From assembly GCA_003049485.1 (NCBI GenBank), contig PYST01000022.1:153637-217636 (forward strand): a stretch of DNA of 64,000 nucleotides, written 5' to 3'. The notes beneath the pieces were generated by a model. The model was not told the DNA's origin. It ran no database searches and saw nothing but the letters and a program-made list of their open reading frames with translations. Position 1 is the first letter of the stretch. The number at the start of each line of letters is the position of its first letter. A program made the translations under genes and the position numbers. Positions 11,838-23,600 of this stretch are shown here, one piece after another. Source of the DNA: Ophioceras dolichostomum. Its lineage: Eukaryota > Ascomycota > Sordariomycetes > Magnaporthales > Ophioceraceae.

Positions 11838-13471
11838 TCAGAAAATTTCGTACAGCTCCATCTTTCCATCCAGGGCCCCGTTCCAGAACACGCCCTGCGG
11901 ATCCCAGATCTCCTTGACCTCCTTCAGGGTGGCAAGGCCCTCGCTCGTGTAGATTGCAGCCACCGGTGTCCCTACCCTGACGTTGTTCGGGAACGCAGCA
12001 TCATCAATCCCCGCCGCGCGGTCGGCACTGCGCGTCATATCGATGAACTCCTTCCCGAACCGCACGGCTGCCTCGGCCTTTTCGCCCTCTGACACCCCCC
12101 ACACCAGCAGCTGGATGAGAGCCTTCCTGTCGCGGCGAGAGTATGCGGTCTTCCGCCCTTGCGGATCCGCAGCCATCGCAGCCCGAACCGACAAGTTGTA
12201 TGCCATCATGACGATGATCTTCTTTGCTTCCTCGGCTCCAAGCCCGCCGTCCTCATCCCAGATCTTCAGCCAGCTCTTACCAGCCGCAGCAAGGGACTCC
12301 TGCGGCAGCTCCTTCAGCATGGTGTTGAAGATGTCCTTGTGGCCCTCCACGTCCCGACGGAACATCATGTCCGTGCGGTCGTTCATCCTCCCGAACGGCT
12401 GCGCGTCCACGTGGACCACCAGAGCGCGTTTCCTCACGTCGTCAGTAAGCAGCGCCGAGTAAACGCGCTCTGCATCCTCCCGCGGACCCAAAAACTCGCC
12501 CCCGACCATGATCATCGGCGTTCCCGCCACCCCCGGAGGCATCATCGGCGGCGCAGCCATAAGCGCGACGTGCACGCTCGCGCGGGGGTCCGCATCGGGG
12601 ATGCACCGCGCGGCCTCGGCGAGCTCGAGTGCGAAGTCGAGCTCGGTCGCCGCCGGGAACATGGCCGCGACGCTGACGACCTTGTCGCCCTCGCCCAGCC
12701 CCAGGGCGGAGACCCGGTAGAGGCGCAGGGTCAGGGACGTGACGGCCACGAGGCCCGCGCCGGCACCGCGCAGTTGGCGGAACAACCGCGCCTCGTCGCC
12801 GGTGGAGGACTCCGAGAGGTCCAGGACGACGCCGGAGGCGGTGACGACGCGGAAAGACACGACGCTGTCGCAGCCGAAGCCGTTGCGAGAGAGGAAGTGG
12901 TTCAGGCCGCCGCCGAGGACGGACCCGACGACTCCGACGAGATTCGCTGCCCAGGCTATTTACGGGTTAGGGAGAGAGAGGGAGGTCGCTGATGAGTGAA
13001 GTGTGACTTGGTTCTCTGGTGTTGTTGCAGCCGGGAGAGAGCCCAGGACGCGATGACCAACTACTACTGCTGGAAGCCGCTGCTTGACTTACTGGCGTAG
13101 AATCCGAGTGGTGTGATGGCGGCCACCACCTCTCGCCAGATGGCGGCCCCTCCGACCGTGACCGTCTCAGCCACTTCATCAACCCGGACGCCGTTCAACC
13201 TGCAGAGGTCCAGATACAACGTCTTACCGTCGATGACGACGTTGCTGCCGACCGAGCCGCCGGCGGGGATGACCTTGAGACCGCGTTCCGCCGCAACGCG
13301 AATGGCTGCGACGACGTCGGCCTCGTTCTGGGGCACGGCTATCACCGCGGGGTGGCGGGAGTGGGAGAGCTGCCAGAGGCGCTTGTTGAGCACCTGCTCG
13401 ATCGGCGTGCTCGGGTCCGGGATGGTGACCTCGCAGGTCGGGGGGAACGCGTCCTTGAGACTTGCCGTCAT
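11838..13471 (-). CDS. FAD-linked oxidoreductase, berberine-bridge-enzyme (BBE) type
   Basis: Two exons, 13471-13093 and 12955-11838, joined across a 137-nt intron (GTAAGT donor, AATAG acceptor), give 498 aa. The start at 13471 has a good fungal context (ACACCATGA). An in-frame ATG at 13558 would add 29 low-complexity residues and is less likely. The N-terminal half is an FAD-binding PCMH fold: AVIAVPQNEADV, the pyrophosphate loop around PAGGSVGS, and VGVVGSVLGGGLNHFLSRNG across and after the splice. The C-terminal tail (IWDPQGVFW) is the usual BBE end. No secretion signal is visible. The loop that normally carries the His for 8-alpha-histidyl FAD (GGH in relatives) reads GGSVG, and the usual second attachment Cys before the VGxxG loop is absent, so FAD is probably bound non-covalently. 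The gene is convergent with the NRPS and their stop codons are about 260 bp apart. Substrate unknown. Confidence 0.82.
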
Positions 13472-14518
13472 GGTGTCGTTGGCCACTGCAGCGTGCGGGC
13501 GAGGTGTCGATCTGTCGATGTGCTTTGATGATGATGACGATGCTCGATACAAGGACACAGTACATGTCCCTCACGTCCTGGGAAGCGGACAGCCAGCTCC
13601 TAATATATGCATTTCCGTTACATGTGTAGGTGTCTACACCTAGGCAGAGGATCCTGAGGATCCCTACCTACGGATGATTCCGTCCACGATTCGCCTCGGG
13701 TTTCAGCCCCTGACTCAGGCTCGATCCGATGGGAGTCGGGAGGATGGAGAGGCTATTCCTGAGCTTGTCAGGACCTACATAGTGCATAGTGCTGACCGTG
13801 GAGGCGCAAAGCTCAGTGCCCAATCAGAATCGGCGTTTAGTCTCCGAGCATCTGGGGTGAAAGTCTCCGGTCTCCATCAGACGGCTTACATCAACCGAAA
13901 CAGGTTCGGATAGTTCACTGACTAGCACCAGCACCAGCACCAGCACCAGCAGCCCTAACCGTCTCCCAACTCTACAGGGGAGCAGATAGGGGCCACGTAT
14001 GGCGGGTGCCCCAAGGCGGAAGGTGTAGAAATTGGTAGCGATCCTCTAACTGAAATCAGTTTTACAGCTTCGTTCTCGTCTGTGCGTTTTTTTCACTCTT
14101 TACGCAGACATCCTAGTTCGGCCCCTGCTCATCTATCTCATCTGTTGCTTTACAACATCACTGCGGCCTTTTTTTTACTCAGATGGCGCTTGCACGAAGC
14201 TTTGTATCAGGGTCATTGAGGGGAAACTGTGGCTGATTATCGATGTCCTTTCGCCTGGGTGATGACATGTGGGGGTGCAGATGCAGGTCATCGATATGCG
14301 GAATCCCCTTTATATAATTCCACCTCGACCTATGAAAGAGCAGCTCACTACTAAGGTCCCAGTTGCCCGCTGCCCACTGCCCTGCGAGGACCTGAGCCAG
14401 AGACACCCCAGTAGCGAGACGGCTCCAGCACCCACTTATACCTGCCTTTCCTGAGGTCTCTTTGCTTTAATTACGATCCAATAGCTCTGACTACACCTCC
14501 CCTGATGCTGTGGCGGGC
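13472..14518. other. Intergenic region, FAD oxidoreductase promoter side
   Basis: No convincing gene. It holds the 5' flank of the flavoenzyme gene and the 3' flank of the deaminase gene. Visible structure: an inverted repeat TAGGTGT/ACACCTA at 13627-13642, paired GAGGATCC words at 13647-13663, and the AGCACC microsatellite listed separately. No tRNA or 5S rRNA signature was seen. Confidence 0.6.
13924..13953. repeat. AGCACC hexanucleotide microsatellite
   Basis: Four exact AGCACC units followed by AGCAGC in non-coding DNA. Confidence 0.9.
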
Positions 14519-15264
14519 CTACACCGCCACACACCTCCCACCATCTCTTATACACCCCACCGGACATGGCCTACTCTCGTCATACTGCCAAGCGAAATAC
14601 CCATCTGTCTCCGCCGTCAACACCTCGCCTATAAGCGCCGTCTGCATGCCCAGCCCCGAGCTCCGCTCGAACACCTCCCTGCTCCCGATTCCGATCCCAT
14701 GCCCGCCAGCGCCTCGACGCTGGTCCCGTGCACGACCTCCCTGAACCCGGCCCACCGGATCGCGGACGCGCACATGGTACACGGCTCCGCGTTCGTGTAC
14801 AGCGTCAGGTCGCGGAACGCACGCCGCGCCTCCGCAGGAGACAGAGAGTAGGGCGGCTGTTGCAGGACGGAGGAGCAGGCGGATATGGCGGCTATCTCGC
14901 CGTGGCGGGTTGGGTCACCCGTGGGCGAGATGCTGTTTACGGCGGAGCAGATCAGGGTCCCGCCGTTGGAGAGGGTGGTGGCGTTGGCGGAAGAGGCGGT
15001 GTGGTTGACGATCACGGTCGCGAAGGCTGCGAAGGGACACGGCGAGGGGGCGAGTTCGGCTATCGCGGCGTTGGCGCGGCGCATCCAGTGTTCTCGCACG
15101 CTGAGGGGGATAGTGGTGGTCGTGGTGGCGCTGTTGTCGTCGAGCGGTAGGACGAGCGCGTGCTGATGATGGTCATCGTGGTGGTTTGGGTGCGCTGTTG
15201 GGTGCGCTGTTGGCTGTGTGACTAGTAATAGAGAGGCCGGGATGAATGAAAGAGGAGGCCACAT
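14519..15264 (-). pseudogene. Secreted cytidine/deoxycytidylate-deaminase-fold protein with an apparent frameshift
   Basis: Starts at ATG 15264 with a hydrophobic signal-like segment (MWPPLSFIPASLLLV...). The zinc-deaminase signature is present: HGE (His121, Glu123) and PCTMC (Cys162, Cys165), as in CMP/dCMP, guanine and tRNA-adenosine deaminases. In the opening frame, sense stops resembling the family after about residue 190 (HGTSVEALAGMG). The expected C-terminus (GIGIGSREVFERS, then ETDGYFAWQYD and CPVGC, ending at 14519) continues in the -1 frame. The switch maps to the CCC run at 14696-14698 (+ strand); one more C there would give a single 248-aa frame. No splice sites explain the change. 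It could be a real pseudogenising deletion, an assembly error, or a gene with an alternative 189+34-residue product ending at 14629. The active-site motifs lie upstream of the break. Confidence 0.65.
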
Positions 15265-16334
15265 TTTTGACAGCGATCTGGTTTCCGCGGTGCTGTGTGT
15301 TTGAGGTTGCGAATGACTGCTGAGCAGGTAGGTAGGTAGGTACATGAGTCCGGAGAAGACTGAGAAGAGGGGTCGTCCGCTGGGGCCCTTTTTATGCAAA
15401 AAGGCTCGCACATGTACCTACCTACTCACCAACCACACGCTACCGAGAGGCTCGGTGACGTACGACAAGCTTGCTGCCGCACAACGTGAGAATGCCACTT
15501 ATCAGCGGAGCCGCCGTGTGGAGGTCACTGGTTCCGTGCAACCGGGTCACAACCCCGATCTCCGACGAAGGGCTGCCGACTGGGGCCGACGCGACAATAA
15601 CTATTAAGGCGGGGACTTACCGTGCCCCTCTATCGCATCTTAATAACTCCAATATGAACACACAGCTTCTATAACATTCTCAGGACTCGGTTCAGGGTTA
15701 TCACTATTCCGTCTGGTGGTTATAATGACAGTTTCTGTTGGTTGGTTACAACAACTGGGCCCCGGTCTTCGCCTACCCGCCGACCACTTGCTGATATAAA
15801 ACGCTAGAAACGCCGGATGAGAAAGCCATAACTCGCAAGCAAGTTTGCTTCTCACAGCAGTCGCGCCCACAGGCGAAGAACCAAGGGCGGGCGGTCTCCG
15901 ATCCAAATACTTATGGATGATTTTTGACCCAATTTCAATATTGAATGAAATGGAGGCCAAGTCCCTAGAAAGATACAAGCTCTCGACACCAGGCGGGGCT
16001 GCGATATGTTGCCCAGCTCTGGTCGCGATAGATTTAGGAAGATGACACTAAGATCCAAGGCAGATAGTAATTTGGTTTGAATTTCCGAAATTTCCATCGC
16101 CTCCTTCATGTATTTCTCAGGCGCGCAAGCAAATTCATTCAGCGAAAATGGGAGTCGAAAGCAAGCGCCGCTCGCCTCACACCCTCTATCCAGTGCCCGA
16201 AGTGACCGACTGATGCGATCCAAGTCTGGTCTTTCTCGGTAGTCTTTCGTCTAGTTGTAGAGGACAACCATATCATGCCCGGCAGAGAACCGTAAAGTTC
16301 AACTCTTCAACGACATTGCTTCCTCCCTCTCTTG
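15265..16334. other. Intergenic region with GGTA microsatellite
   Basis: 5' flank of the deaminase gene and 3' flank of the hydrolase gene (both minus strand). Only short frames without family features. A run of AGGTA units lies at 15326-15342 and a related TACCTACCTAC at 15416-15426. Confidence 0.55.
15326..15342. repeat. GGTA tetranucleotide microsatellite
   Basis: Four tandem AGGT units plus A in the 5' flank of the deaminase-like gene. Similar short runs occur at 48193-48212 and, inverted, near 58497-58525. Confidence 0.8.
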
Positions 16335-18739
16335 CTACAGCGCCCTCCGCCGCCCGAGATGTGCTCTTGCCCTCCTAGAGAGCTCCATCACCGCATAACT
16401 CAAAGCGGAGTCCTCACTCTCGGCAACGGACACGGGATAGGGGTCAAATGGCGTGTGGTCCGCTTCGCACCGCGCATCCGATTTGGGAAGGGCCCCATCC
16501 TGGAAATAGGCGCGGATGTGCTTAGCAGTGCAAGTGGACGGCGCCGCCAGGGTGGTGTGTCCGTACGAGTTCTGCACCAGCACGACGGACCCCTCGAACC
16601 CCTCAGAGTTGTTGCGCGCGCTAACGAGCGGGGTGACGTTATCTGCCGCGTTGGCGATGAACAAGATCGGGAATGCCGTCTTGGCCTCGAAGGGGCCTGT
16701 GAAGCGCCACTTAGGACGGACGTGCCACCCAACGCAACTCGAGCGCACGAGCGTGGCGACCGCGCCGACGGCGAAGCTGATATCCTGCAGCTCGTCCGCG
16801 AGCCTCGCGAAGTCGCGCGCGGACCCGGTCCAGGGTTCGTGGTCTGCGCACATGACAGCCGGAAATGCGTCTTCCGTCCCCTCGACGACGGCCGAGAGAG
16901 GCACGCTCGGCTCGACGGGCAGGGCGGAGCAGAAGGATGCGAGCGGAGGCGGCGGGGAGCCGCCCGAGGCCATGCGCAGGAAGGGGATGCCGTCTCCGGC
17001 CTCGAGGGCCGCGAGGACGCCGGCGAACTCGGGGAAGTGGAAGAGCGGCTGGTAGAGCACGGACGAGAGCAGCCGGCGGACCTTGGAGTATGTCACGACC
17101 TCGGGCATCTCCAGTCCGGTCTGGCTGCCGATTGGCAGGACGATGGGGTTGATCCGGAGGTCCTCGAGAAGGGCCTTGAACCGTCGCTCGATCTCCGCGG
17201 GGGTTTGGGAGTAGAAGGCACAACTCTCCGGACCGACTTTCGAGCACAGCTCGTAGAACGCGTCCAGGACCTTGTCGGCGTCGCGGAGGAAGTTGATGTG
17301 CTGGTCCAAAAACCACTCCTTGTAGTCGACGTTTCCTGGAAGCACGGTACGAGATTGGGCATCAGCACGAGTGGTGAGCAAGCCACTGGAGACAAGAAGC
17401 GATGGTATAAACAGACTCACCGTCAGATACAAGCCTCTCGACCCTATCAGGGTACATGGCGGCAAATGTGCCGCCTAATACCGTTCCGTAACTGAAGCCC
17501 CAGTAACGGAGCTTCTCGTGGCCTGTCTGGAGGAGGATCTCCAGCATGTCCCGCGCGTGCGACGCGGTGCTGATGTGCTTCAGGATAACAGAGTCCCGCA
17601 TTGCCGTTTCGCAGCGCTGCGAGACCGCCGTGCTACGGGCGTACTGGTCATACACCACTCCAGGGTGGGCATCCGCCACGCCGACGTCAACCAGGTCCCA
17701 GAATGTGCGCTGCTGGTCGGAACTCCAGCACTCTATTCGGGGTACGGAGGAGCCAACTTCATTCAGGCACTCGATGTTAGCAAGTCCATGTATTGCACAC
17801 GGCTGGGTAGCAAGGTGGATGACAGTTCATAGACGCACTCCCACGAGGGTCGAAAGCGATGATGTCCTGAGTGAGCGACTACAGTCAGTTTCTCATTTGG
17901 GGATTCTACTAGTCTCTCTCGGATGGGCTAGCTACTAAGGAGGCCAGGGAGACTTTTCACTCACATGGTTCGTGCCCACGATTTGCTGAACGAATTTGCC
18001 ATGATCCAGCATTGACCATACCCCAGAGCCCCCAGGACCCTTTCGCGGCTCTGTCAGCGCCAGACCAAAAATAAGAGTCGAGACGGCGAGCGAGAGAGCG
18101 CAGTGGAAACCATACCCCGGGATTGAAGAAAACTGGCCCGCGATAGTCTGTCGGATCGGTGGCTCTCAGCCGAATTACAGCAAGCACGACACGGTCGGCT
18201 CCTGGCTCGAGCCAATCCATGGGGAGCTGGCGGGGGAGTTAGGAAGAGTTAGAAATTCGCATCCTGCAATCAATCATGCGATTATTTTGCTGAAGGCCCA
18301 GTTAAACTCACATCCAGACGAGCACAATCATAGGTGTCGTTGTAACACCTCTCCCACGTCAGGTTTACGCTTGGCTTGATCTAAGGGGTACATGTGGCTC
18401 ATCATCAGCATCGCAGCCGGATCATCAGTGGGGCTATGGGTCCACCAGATCGCGAAACTAGGTAGAGAAGCACACCTTCGCCCAGGTCCATCCTTCGCTC
18501 TCCGCCGAGGGAGCCGGGTCCCCTGGGAAGAAAACATGAGAGCTGTGATGATACCAAACGAGAAGAAGCGCCGCAATCGCGAACAGCGGCCAGGCGACCG
18601 CTCGTCGGGTCCGTGCTCTGCCGTAGTATGCAGTGTCGAATTTGGGTTTCGGTTGCGCTGGTCCAATGCGGGATTTCAGCGGCTCTTCCAGTGGACCGAG
18701 CCCTGTGAGGTACGGCGGCAGTCTGTTCGCACCGCCCAT
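16335..18739 (-). CDS. Membrane-anchored alpha/beta hydrolase with TAP-like C-terminal domain (peptidase S33-like)
   Basis: Seven exons: 18739-18476, 18380-18312, 18226-18116, 18039-17965, 17866-17839, 17756-17421, 17335-16335. All introns are 75-98 nt with GTRNGN or close donors and AG acceptors, phases agree throughout, and the product is 627 aa. The N-terminus is a short basic cytosolic tail followed by one hydrophobic helix (about 50-66), predicting a type II membrane protein with a lumenal or extracellular catalytic domain. Family motifs appear in order: the oxyanion segment NPGGPGGSG (formed across an intron), AFDPRG, nucleophile elbow GFSYG (Ser271), Asp526 in NAADNVTP, and His554 in SYGHTTL. 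Relatives include Streptomyces tripeptidyl aminopeptidases and many fungal TAP-like hydrolases; the substrate is not predictable. The fifth exon is only 28 nt. An alternative start at 18805 would add 22 residues. Confidence 0.87.
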
Positions 18740-20687
18740 AGTGTTGGGACCAAACGAAAAAGGCCTTAAGGAAGGGCAGAAGAAAGACGAATAATCATGT
18801 TGCATCGAAACTCATTATGAAGACGGAGAGCTCTCCGAAGAGGAAAAGAGTCGAGCTTTTTAATGCGATGAACGACTTGAGATAATTGAGAGAGAAGAGC
18901 GAGCAAGCCAAAATGTCGGTCTAGCGGCAGGCTGAGATTCAGCTGCACCAGATTCCACACAGCAGGCCCCTAACCCGACACGTGCCGGCAACCGCGACCC
19001 CGATCCACCAAAGCCGGGCGTCGTCCTGCAGGGACTGAAATGAAACACAGCCAATCAGACCGCTCGCATTTATCACTGCAGTTCACCACCATTGGCTTCC
19101 TAGACGACCCGAAGCGATACTATGGATAACGACTAGGAATCCCGCTCAGCTACAGACGTGTAAATCTCGGAGAATCACTTGCTCAACCCTCAAGTAGACG
19201 CTCCCAGAGGATGAACCCTTCCCTTTGACTGGCTCACTGAGGGATATACGTGGGAACAGCGGCAGGAAGGTTACTCGCATCGAAACGAAGCGAAACGAAA
19301 AGGGGCTCCGCCTGACGAGATAGGCAAACGAAGGATAGTACTCGGCCAACCGCCTTCATGGTGTGCGGATGATAACGGCCACCGGCGATACGGATGCATC
19401 CACGGCGGTGACGATGACTCAAGCTAGCTGGCTCTTTCACTGGCATTGGCGAAGAACTTCCGGAACGAAAGTGCAAATCAGAGAGACCAAAGGGCATCGA
19501 TACAGCTACTCGTCGACTGAGCAGACTTTGCGGCACGCCTGTGGCTGGAGTCCGGAACAGGGAGTGCGAGTTTGGAAGCGTGATGAGCTTGAAGTCTATC
19601 TTGGGGAGAAATCTAGGACTAGTATTGGCTGGCAGCTCGAGCAAGGCCGCATCGCTGCATCGTCAGCATCACGCCTTTTCACTCAATACTACCTCTACAC
19701 AGGCAGGGCTGAGGCCCTCCCTCAGCAGTATTCATTCAGAACTGGTTCGGGTCTGGCCTCTGCTTCACGACTGGTACCCAGTGTCTATAAACGAAGGCGT
19801 TTACTTAGAAAGATGGATCACTACTGAGTTTGATGGTGCTCTATTTGCTATCAGCACTAGCGGAGGTATCGTCCGGCCCCTTAACGAAGCAACCTCCCCT
19901 ACCTCAGGCTTCTCATCTAGGATATCTTCGCTAGTCTGCAGATAACATAGACGTGGGGTTTGTGCTAAATGCTTCGGCTGCGGCCAATAAAATGCTTAGA
20001 AAATTGGTGAGTTGAATGCAGGCAGCAAGCAAGTTTACAGGGAAATTCTTTGGGATATATTCAAGGCGATAGACGGGTTGCCCTCGCTACCCATTGTGTT
20101 CTACTAGTCGTGGTCCGTTCTACTCTAGCACCTGTCATTAGGTATAGTAGTAGCTAGGAGGTACTCAACCCGGCTTTTCCTTCACACCACAGCAATACTA
20201 TCCCTGTTTCAGAGTAACGGTAACAGGATCAGCTGTCATTCCTTCCAACCTCTCCTATCTCTTTTCAAGAACTGAGAGTAACATCTCGAGTACAGTACGC
20301 TCTGAGTGGCTTTCAGGACGTCATACACCTTCCTAAGCCTCGTGGGATCGCTGGATGAGGACTCGGCGGAGCGTAGCTATGTACGACTGCAAGGGAGCGA
20401 GAAAGAGAGTCCTGTGTGCGACAGGCAATTCAGGCGAAGACGACGGATCTCTCTAAGAATTTTTCTTCTCCCTAAATGCATTACGGAAGTGATAGTAGTA
20501 TTAGTTTGGAACTGCTGACCCCGAGGCGCCGATCAATGTGGGGGGAGTGTGCACACCCATCTCTTCAAGTCTACAAGAAGAGATCTCTCACTGATTCTTA
20601 CATATTACAGCCTCTTTCTCGCCCAGGCACTCAATTAACTCACGACAGAGTCTCAGGTACTTATAGTAATACAGGGGTAAGACAACA
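18740..20687. other. Intergenic region upstream of the TAP-like hydrolase
   Basis: About 1.9 kb. Holds the hydrolase promoter and the 3' flank of the Rtc1-like gene. The longest frame (19363-19827, +) has no family features and is overlapped by another equally good frame, so it is treated as chance. Confidence 0.5.
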
Positions 20688-23600
20688 TCAACGTCGTTCT
20701 TCCGCCCCAGCCGCGAACTTGACGCTCTTCCTCCTTTCCCTCTCCCTACTACCACCACCTCCTCCACTACTACTTCCGCCAACAACGCCGCCCATGAACC
20801 CCAATCCGGTACGACTACTACCACTAGGACTCGTCCCCAGCGGCGTCATATACCCTCCTCCGGTTCCGGCTCCTCCTCCACCAAACCCATGTCCACGCGC
20901 CGCAGACCCTCCGCCACCACCAGCACCACCACCTGCCCCCAGGGCTTCACGCACGCTCTCAACAGCCCGGCTCTGCACCGCCTCATTTGAATCACCCCTC
21001 ACAACCTGTTGATGATGCTGTTGCTGATAGGCGTGTGCGTGAATATCGCCATGACCACTAATAGCACCTCCAGACCCATGAAGCACAGGCGACGAAGACG
21101 ACGCATCCCCATCTCCCCCACTGCGAGCAGCACTACCACTCCCCGATCTCGAAGCCCTCGAAGCAGCCGCCGCCCTCGCAGCCTCGCGCAGCACCGCCCG
21201 ACTGACCTCCTCCGTCCTCGCAGCCGTACTCTCGGCGCGCCACCTGCCGGGCAGGCACGCATGTCCACACCCGTCGACGGGACAGCAGCCCTCCGAGAGG
21301 TCTTGGATCCCCCCACCACCACCACCGCCGCCGCGTCTGCTTCCCACTACACTCTCCTCGTCTCCAGCCACAGCAGCGGCGGCAGCTTCCGTAGCAGCAG
21401 CTTTCGTAGCAGCAGCTAGCGCAGCAGGCGTCGGCGTGTCCAAGTGCGCAGCATGCCAGATAGCCAAACAAGACGCGTGTCCACCATGCGCGCAAGTAGC
21501 GCAATACCACCACGTCCCAATCACAACCTTTTCCCCGTCTTCCTCCTCGTCCCCATCCCAATCCCCACCTCTTCCCTCTCCCAGCTCACCACCCTCATCA
21601 TCAACACAAACAGCCGCCCCATCCCTATGCCCACAAACAGCACAAGCCCCCACAACCTCCCCGCACCTCTCGCACCTCCTCCAAACACTATCCCCGCTCC
21701 CCCTCCCCCTATCCACATCCCTCGCCCTCTTGCACCTCGCGCACAGAAAAGCAGCCACGACCCCCTGCTGCGCCTGCGCGAACACGGCCGGATAGCTAAA
21801 GTTCCAAAGCGACTCCAGCACGCCTCCGGGCCAACCCGGCACGCACAGCTTGCGCAGGAGGGCGGCCTCGACGAAGAGGCGCATGCCCATCAGGCGGGAG
21901 TGGTGGGTGCGGAGAATGGACGACGCTTGGTGCGGGTCGATGAGCGAGAGGGGGACGAGTGGACGGAGGAGGAGGATCATAGCGCTGGAGTTGAGGGAGG
22001 GAGAGGAGGAGGAGGTTTCGAAGGAGAGGGCGCGAAGGATGAAGGCGTATGGCTGGAGGGGGGTAGGCGGTTCTTCTAGGGCGGTGGGGGCTGTGGTTGT
22101 TGTGGTGGCGGTTGCGGCGGCATTGTTGTTGTTTTTGTCGGAGGTAGTAGTAGTAGTAGTAGAAGATGGTAGAGGAACGGCGGGGAAGGGGTACGGTGGG
22201 TCGTCGGGCCAGGGGAGGTAGTCCCCCTCGAGGATGTTGGGCGAAGACTCGTCTTCGGTTTCGGGTGGCGTGTAGATGCCTGGGATCGGGTGTGGTGGTG
22301 GTTGCGGTTGCATGATTTGCGGTCTTGATACCTGTGGCTGTCGCTGTTGCAACTGCTGGTGCTGTTGGTGTTGTTGGTAGGAGCCTAATCGGAACTTCTG
22401 TGGCGACTGGCTGCTGCTGTCTATGGTTGTCTGCGTGTACAACTGGTACCGGTGCTCATCGGAATCGTCCGAGGTCTGTGTGGTCAACGCACCGGTGGGT
22501 TTGAACGTCTTCTGGACGTCGTCGCTGGATGCCATCCCGCCGCCGGAAGACGCCGGAGAGCCCTGCGAGTTGAGCTCCTTTCCGCGAATGCGGCTGCGGA
22601 ACTCGCCGGGGCTGCTGCTCAGCTGTTGCTGTTGCTGCTGTAGCTGCAGCTGCTCCCTCCGATTGGTATCGGCGGCGGCGGCGGCAATCCTCCGCCTGTT
22701 TGGAGAGCTGGTGATGCTCCCGCCGCCGCTGGTGGTTTGCGAGATGGCGAACATGCTGGCGAACGAGTCGTCGGAGTCGTGCCGGAAGACAGACCGTCGG
22801 CGGGACGGCGATGCTGACGTTCCGGGAGATCGAGGGTGGACGTAGTCTGGGGGGAGCGTGTGGTCTCGGTGTTGGCCCTTCGGTTGGGGTACGTCGATGG
22901 CGTGTGTCATGGCCTCCATGTCGTAGAAGTCGTAGCCCTCGGTGCTGGAGTACTGCGTGTTGTCGCTGTCGTGGCTCATGACCGACAGCGGGGTCGAGTC
23001 CAGACGTTGACGTCGCTCTAATGGCGTACCCGCATGATGGACTGTGCCCCCGGGATGCACCGCGGGCGGCCCGAGGCTGAGCCCCTCGATCTCGAGGACG
23101 GGAGTGAGCTGCTTGCCAACGAAGCGAAGATGGGCTACCTCTCCGCCCGGCATAGCGGCCGGACTGTCATTGACCGGTCGGGCCAGCGGTGTTGGAACAT
23201 TTGAAGTACTCTCGAACTCCTCAGCTAGCAATGACCGCCCTGGAGGGACTTGCAGTTTCTCAGAGAGGCTTCCACTGGCTGAGTGCTGGGCCGATCTGCG
23301 AGGGGTGAGCTCGCCACTGGCGTTATTGCGACCGGTTGACGGTTTTCCATTGGTGTTATTAAGGTTTGCCTTGGTGAAATCCATAGGGTTCTTGACCCGG
23401 CCCAAGCGTCTGGCTTGATGATACTGCGCCCTACTCCGAAGCAGGAGGCCCATAGCAAAAGCCAGGATCCGCCAGGTCTGGGCTAGGCGAAACAGGCTGA
23501 CGCACTCGGCAGCGCGGGCGTAATGTTCGAGAATCAGCTCGACCCGTTCCACCATGGGCTTGCCGCCGGGGGTGAATGGCAGCTCTCTCTCTAGAGTCTC

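Noticed and set aside
12159..12992. 277-codon plus-strand frame antisense to the flavoenzyme
   Set aside because: Arg/His-rich complement of well-supported FAD-oxidoreductase codons.
14040..14100. Possible small RNA gene ending in a T run
   Set aside because: There is a short AACTGA/TCAGTT hairpin before a T tract, but no complete A/B box or cloverleaf could be drawn.
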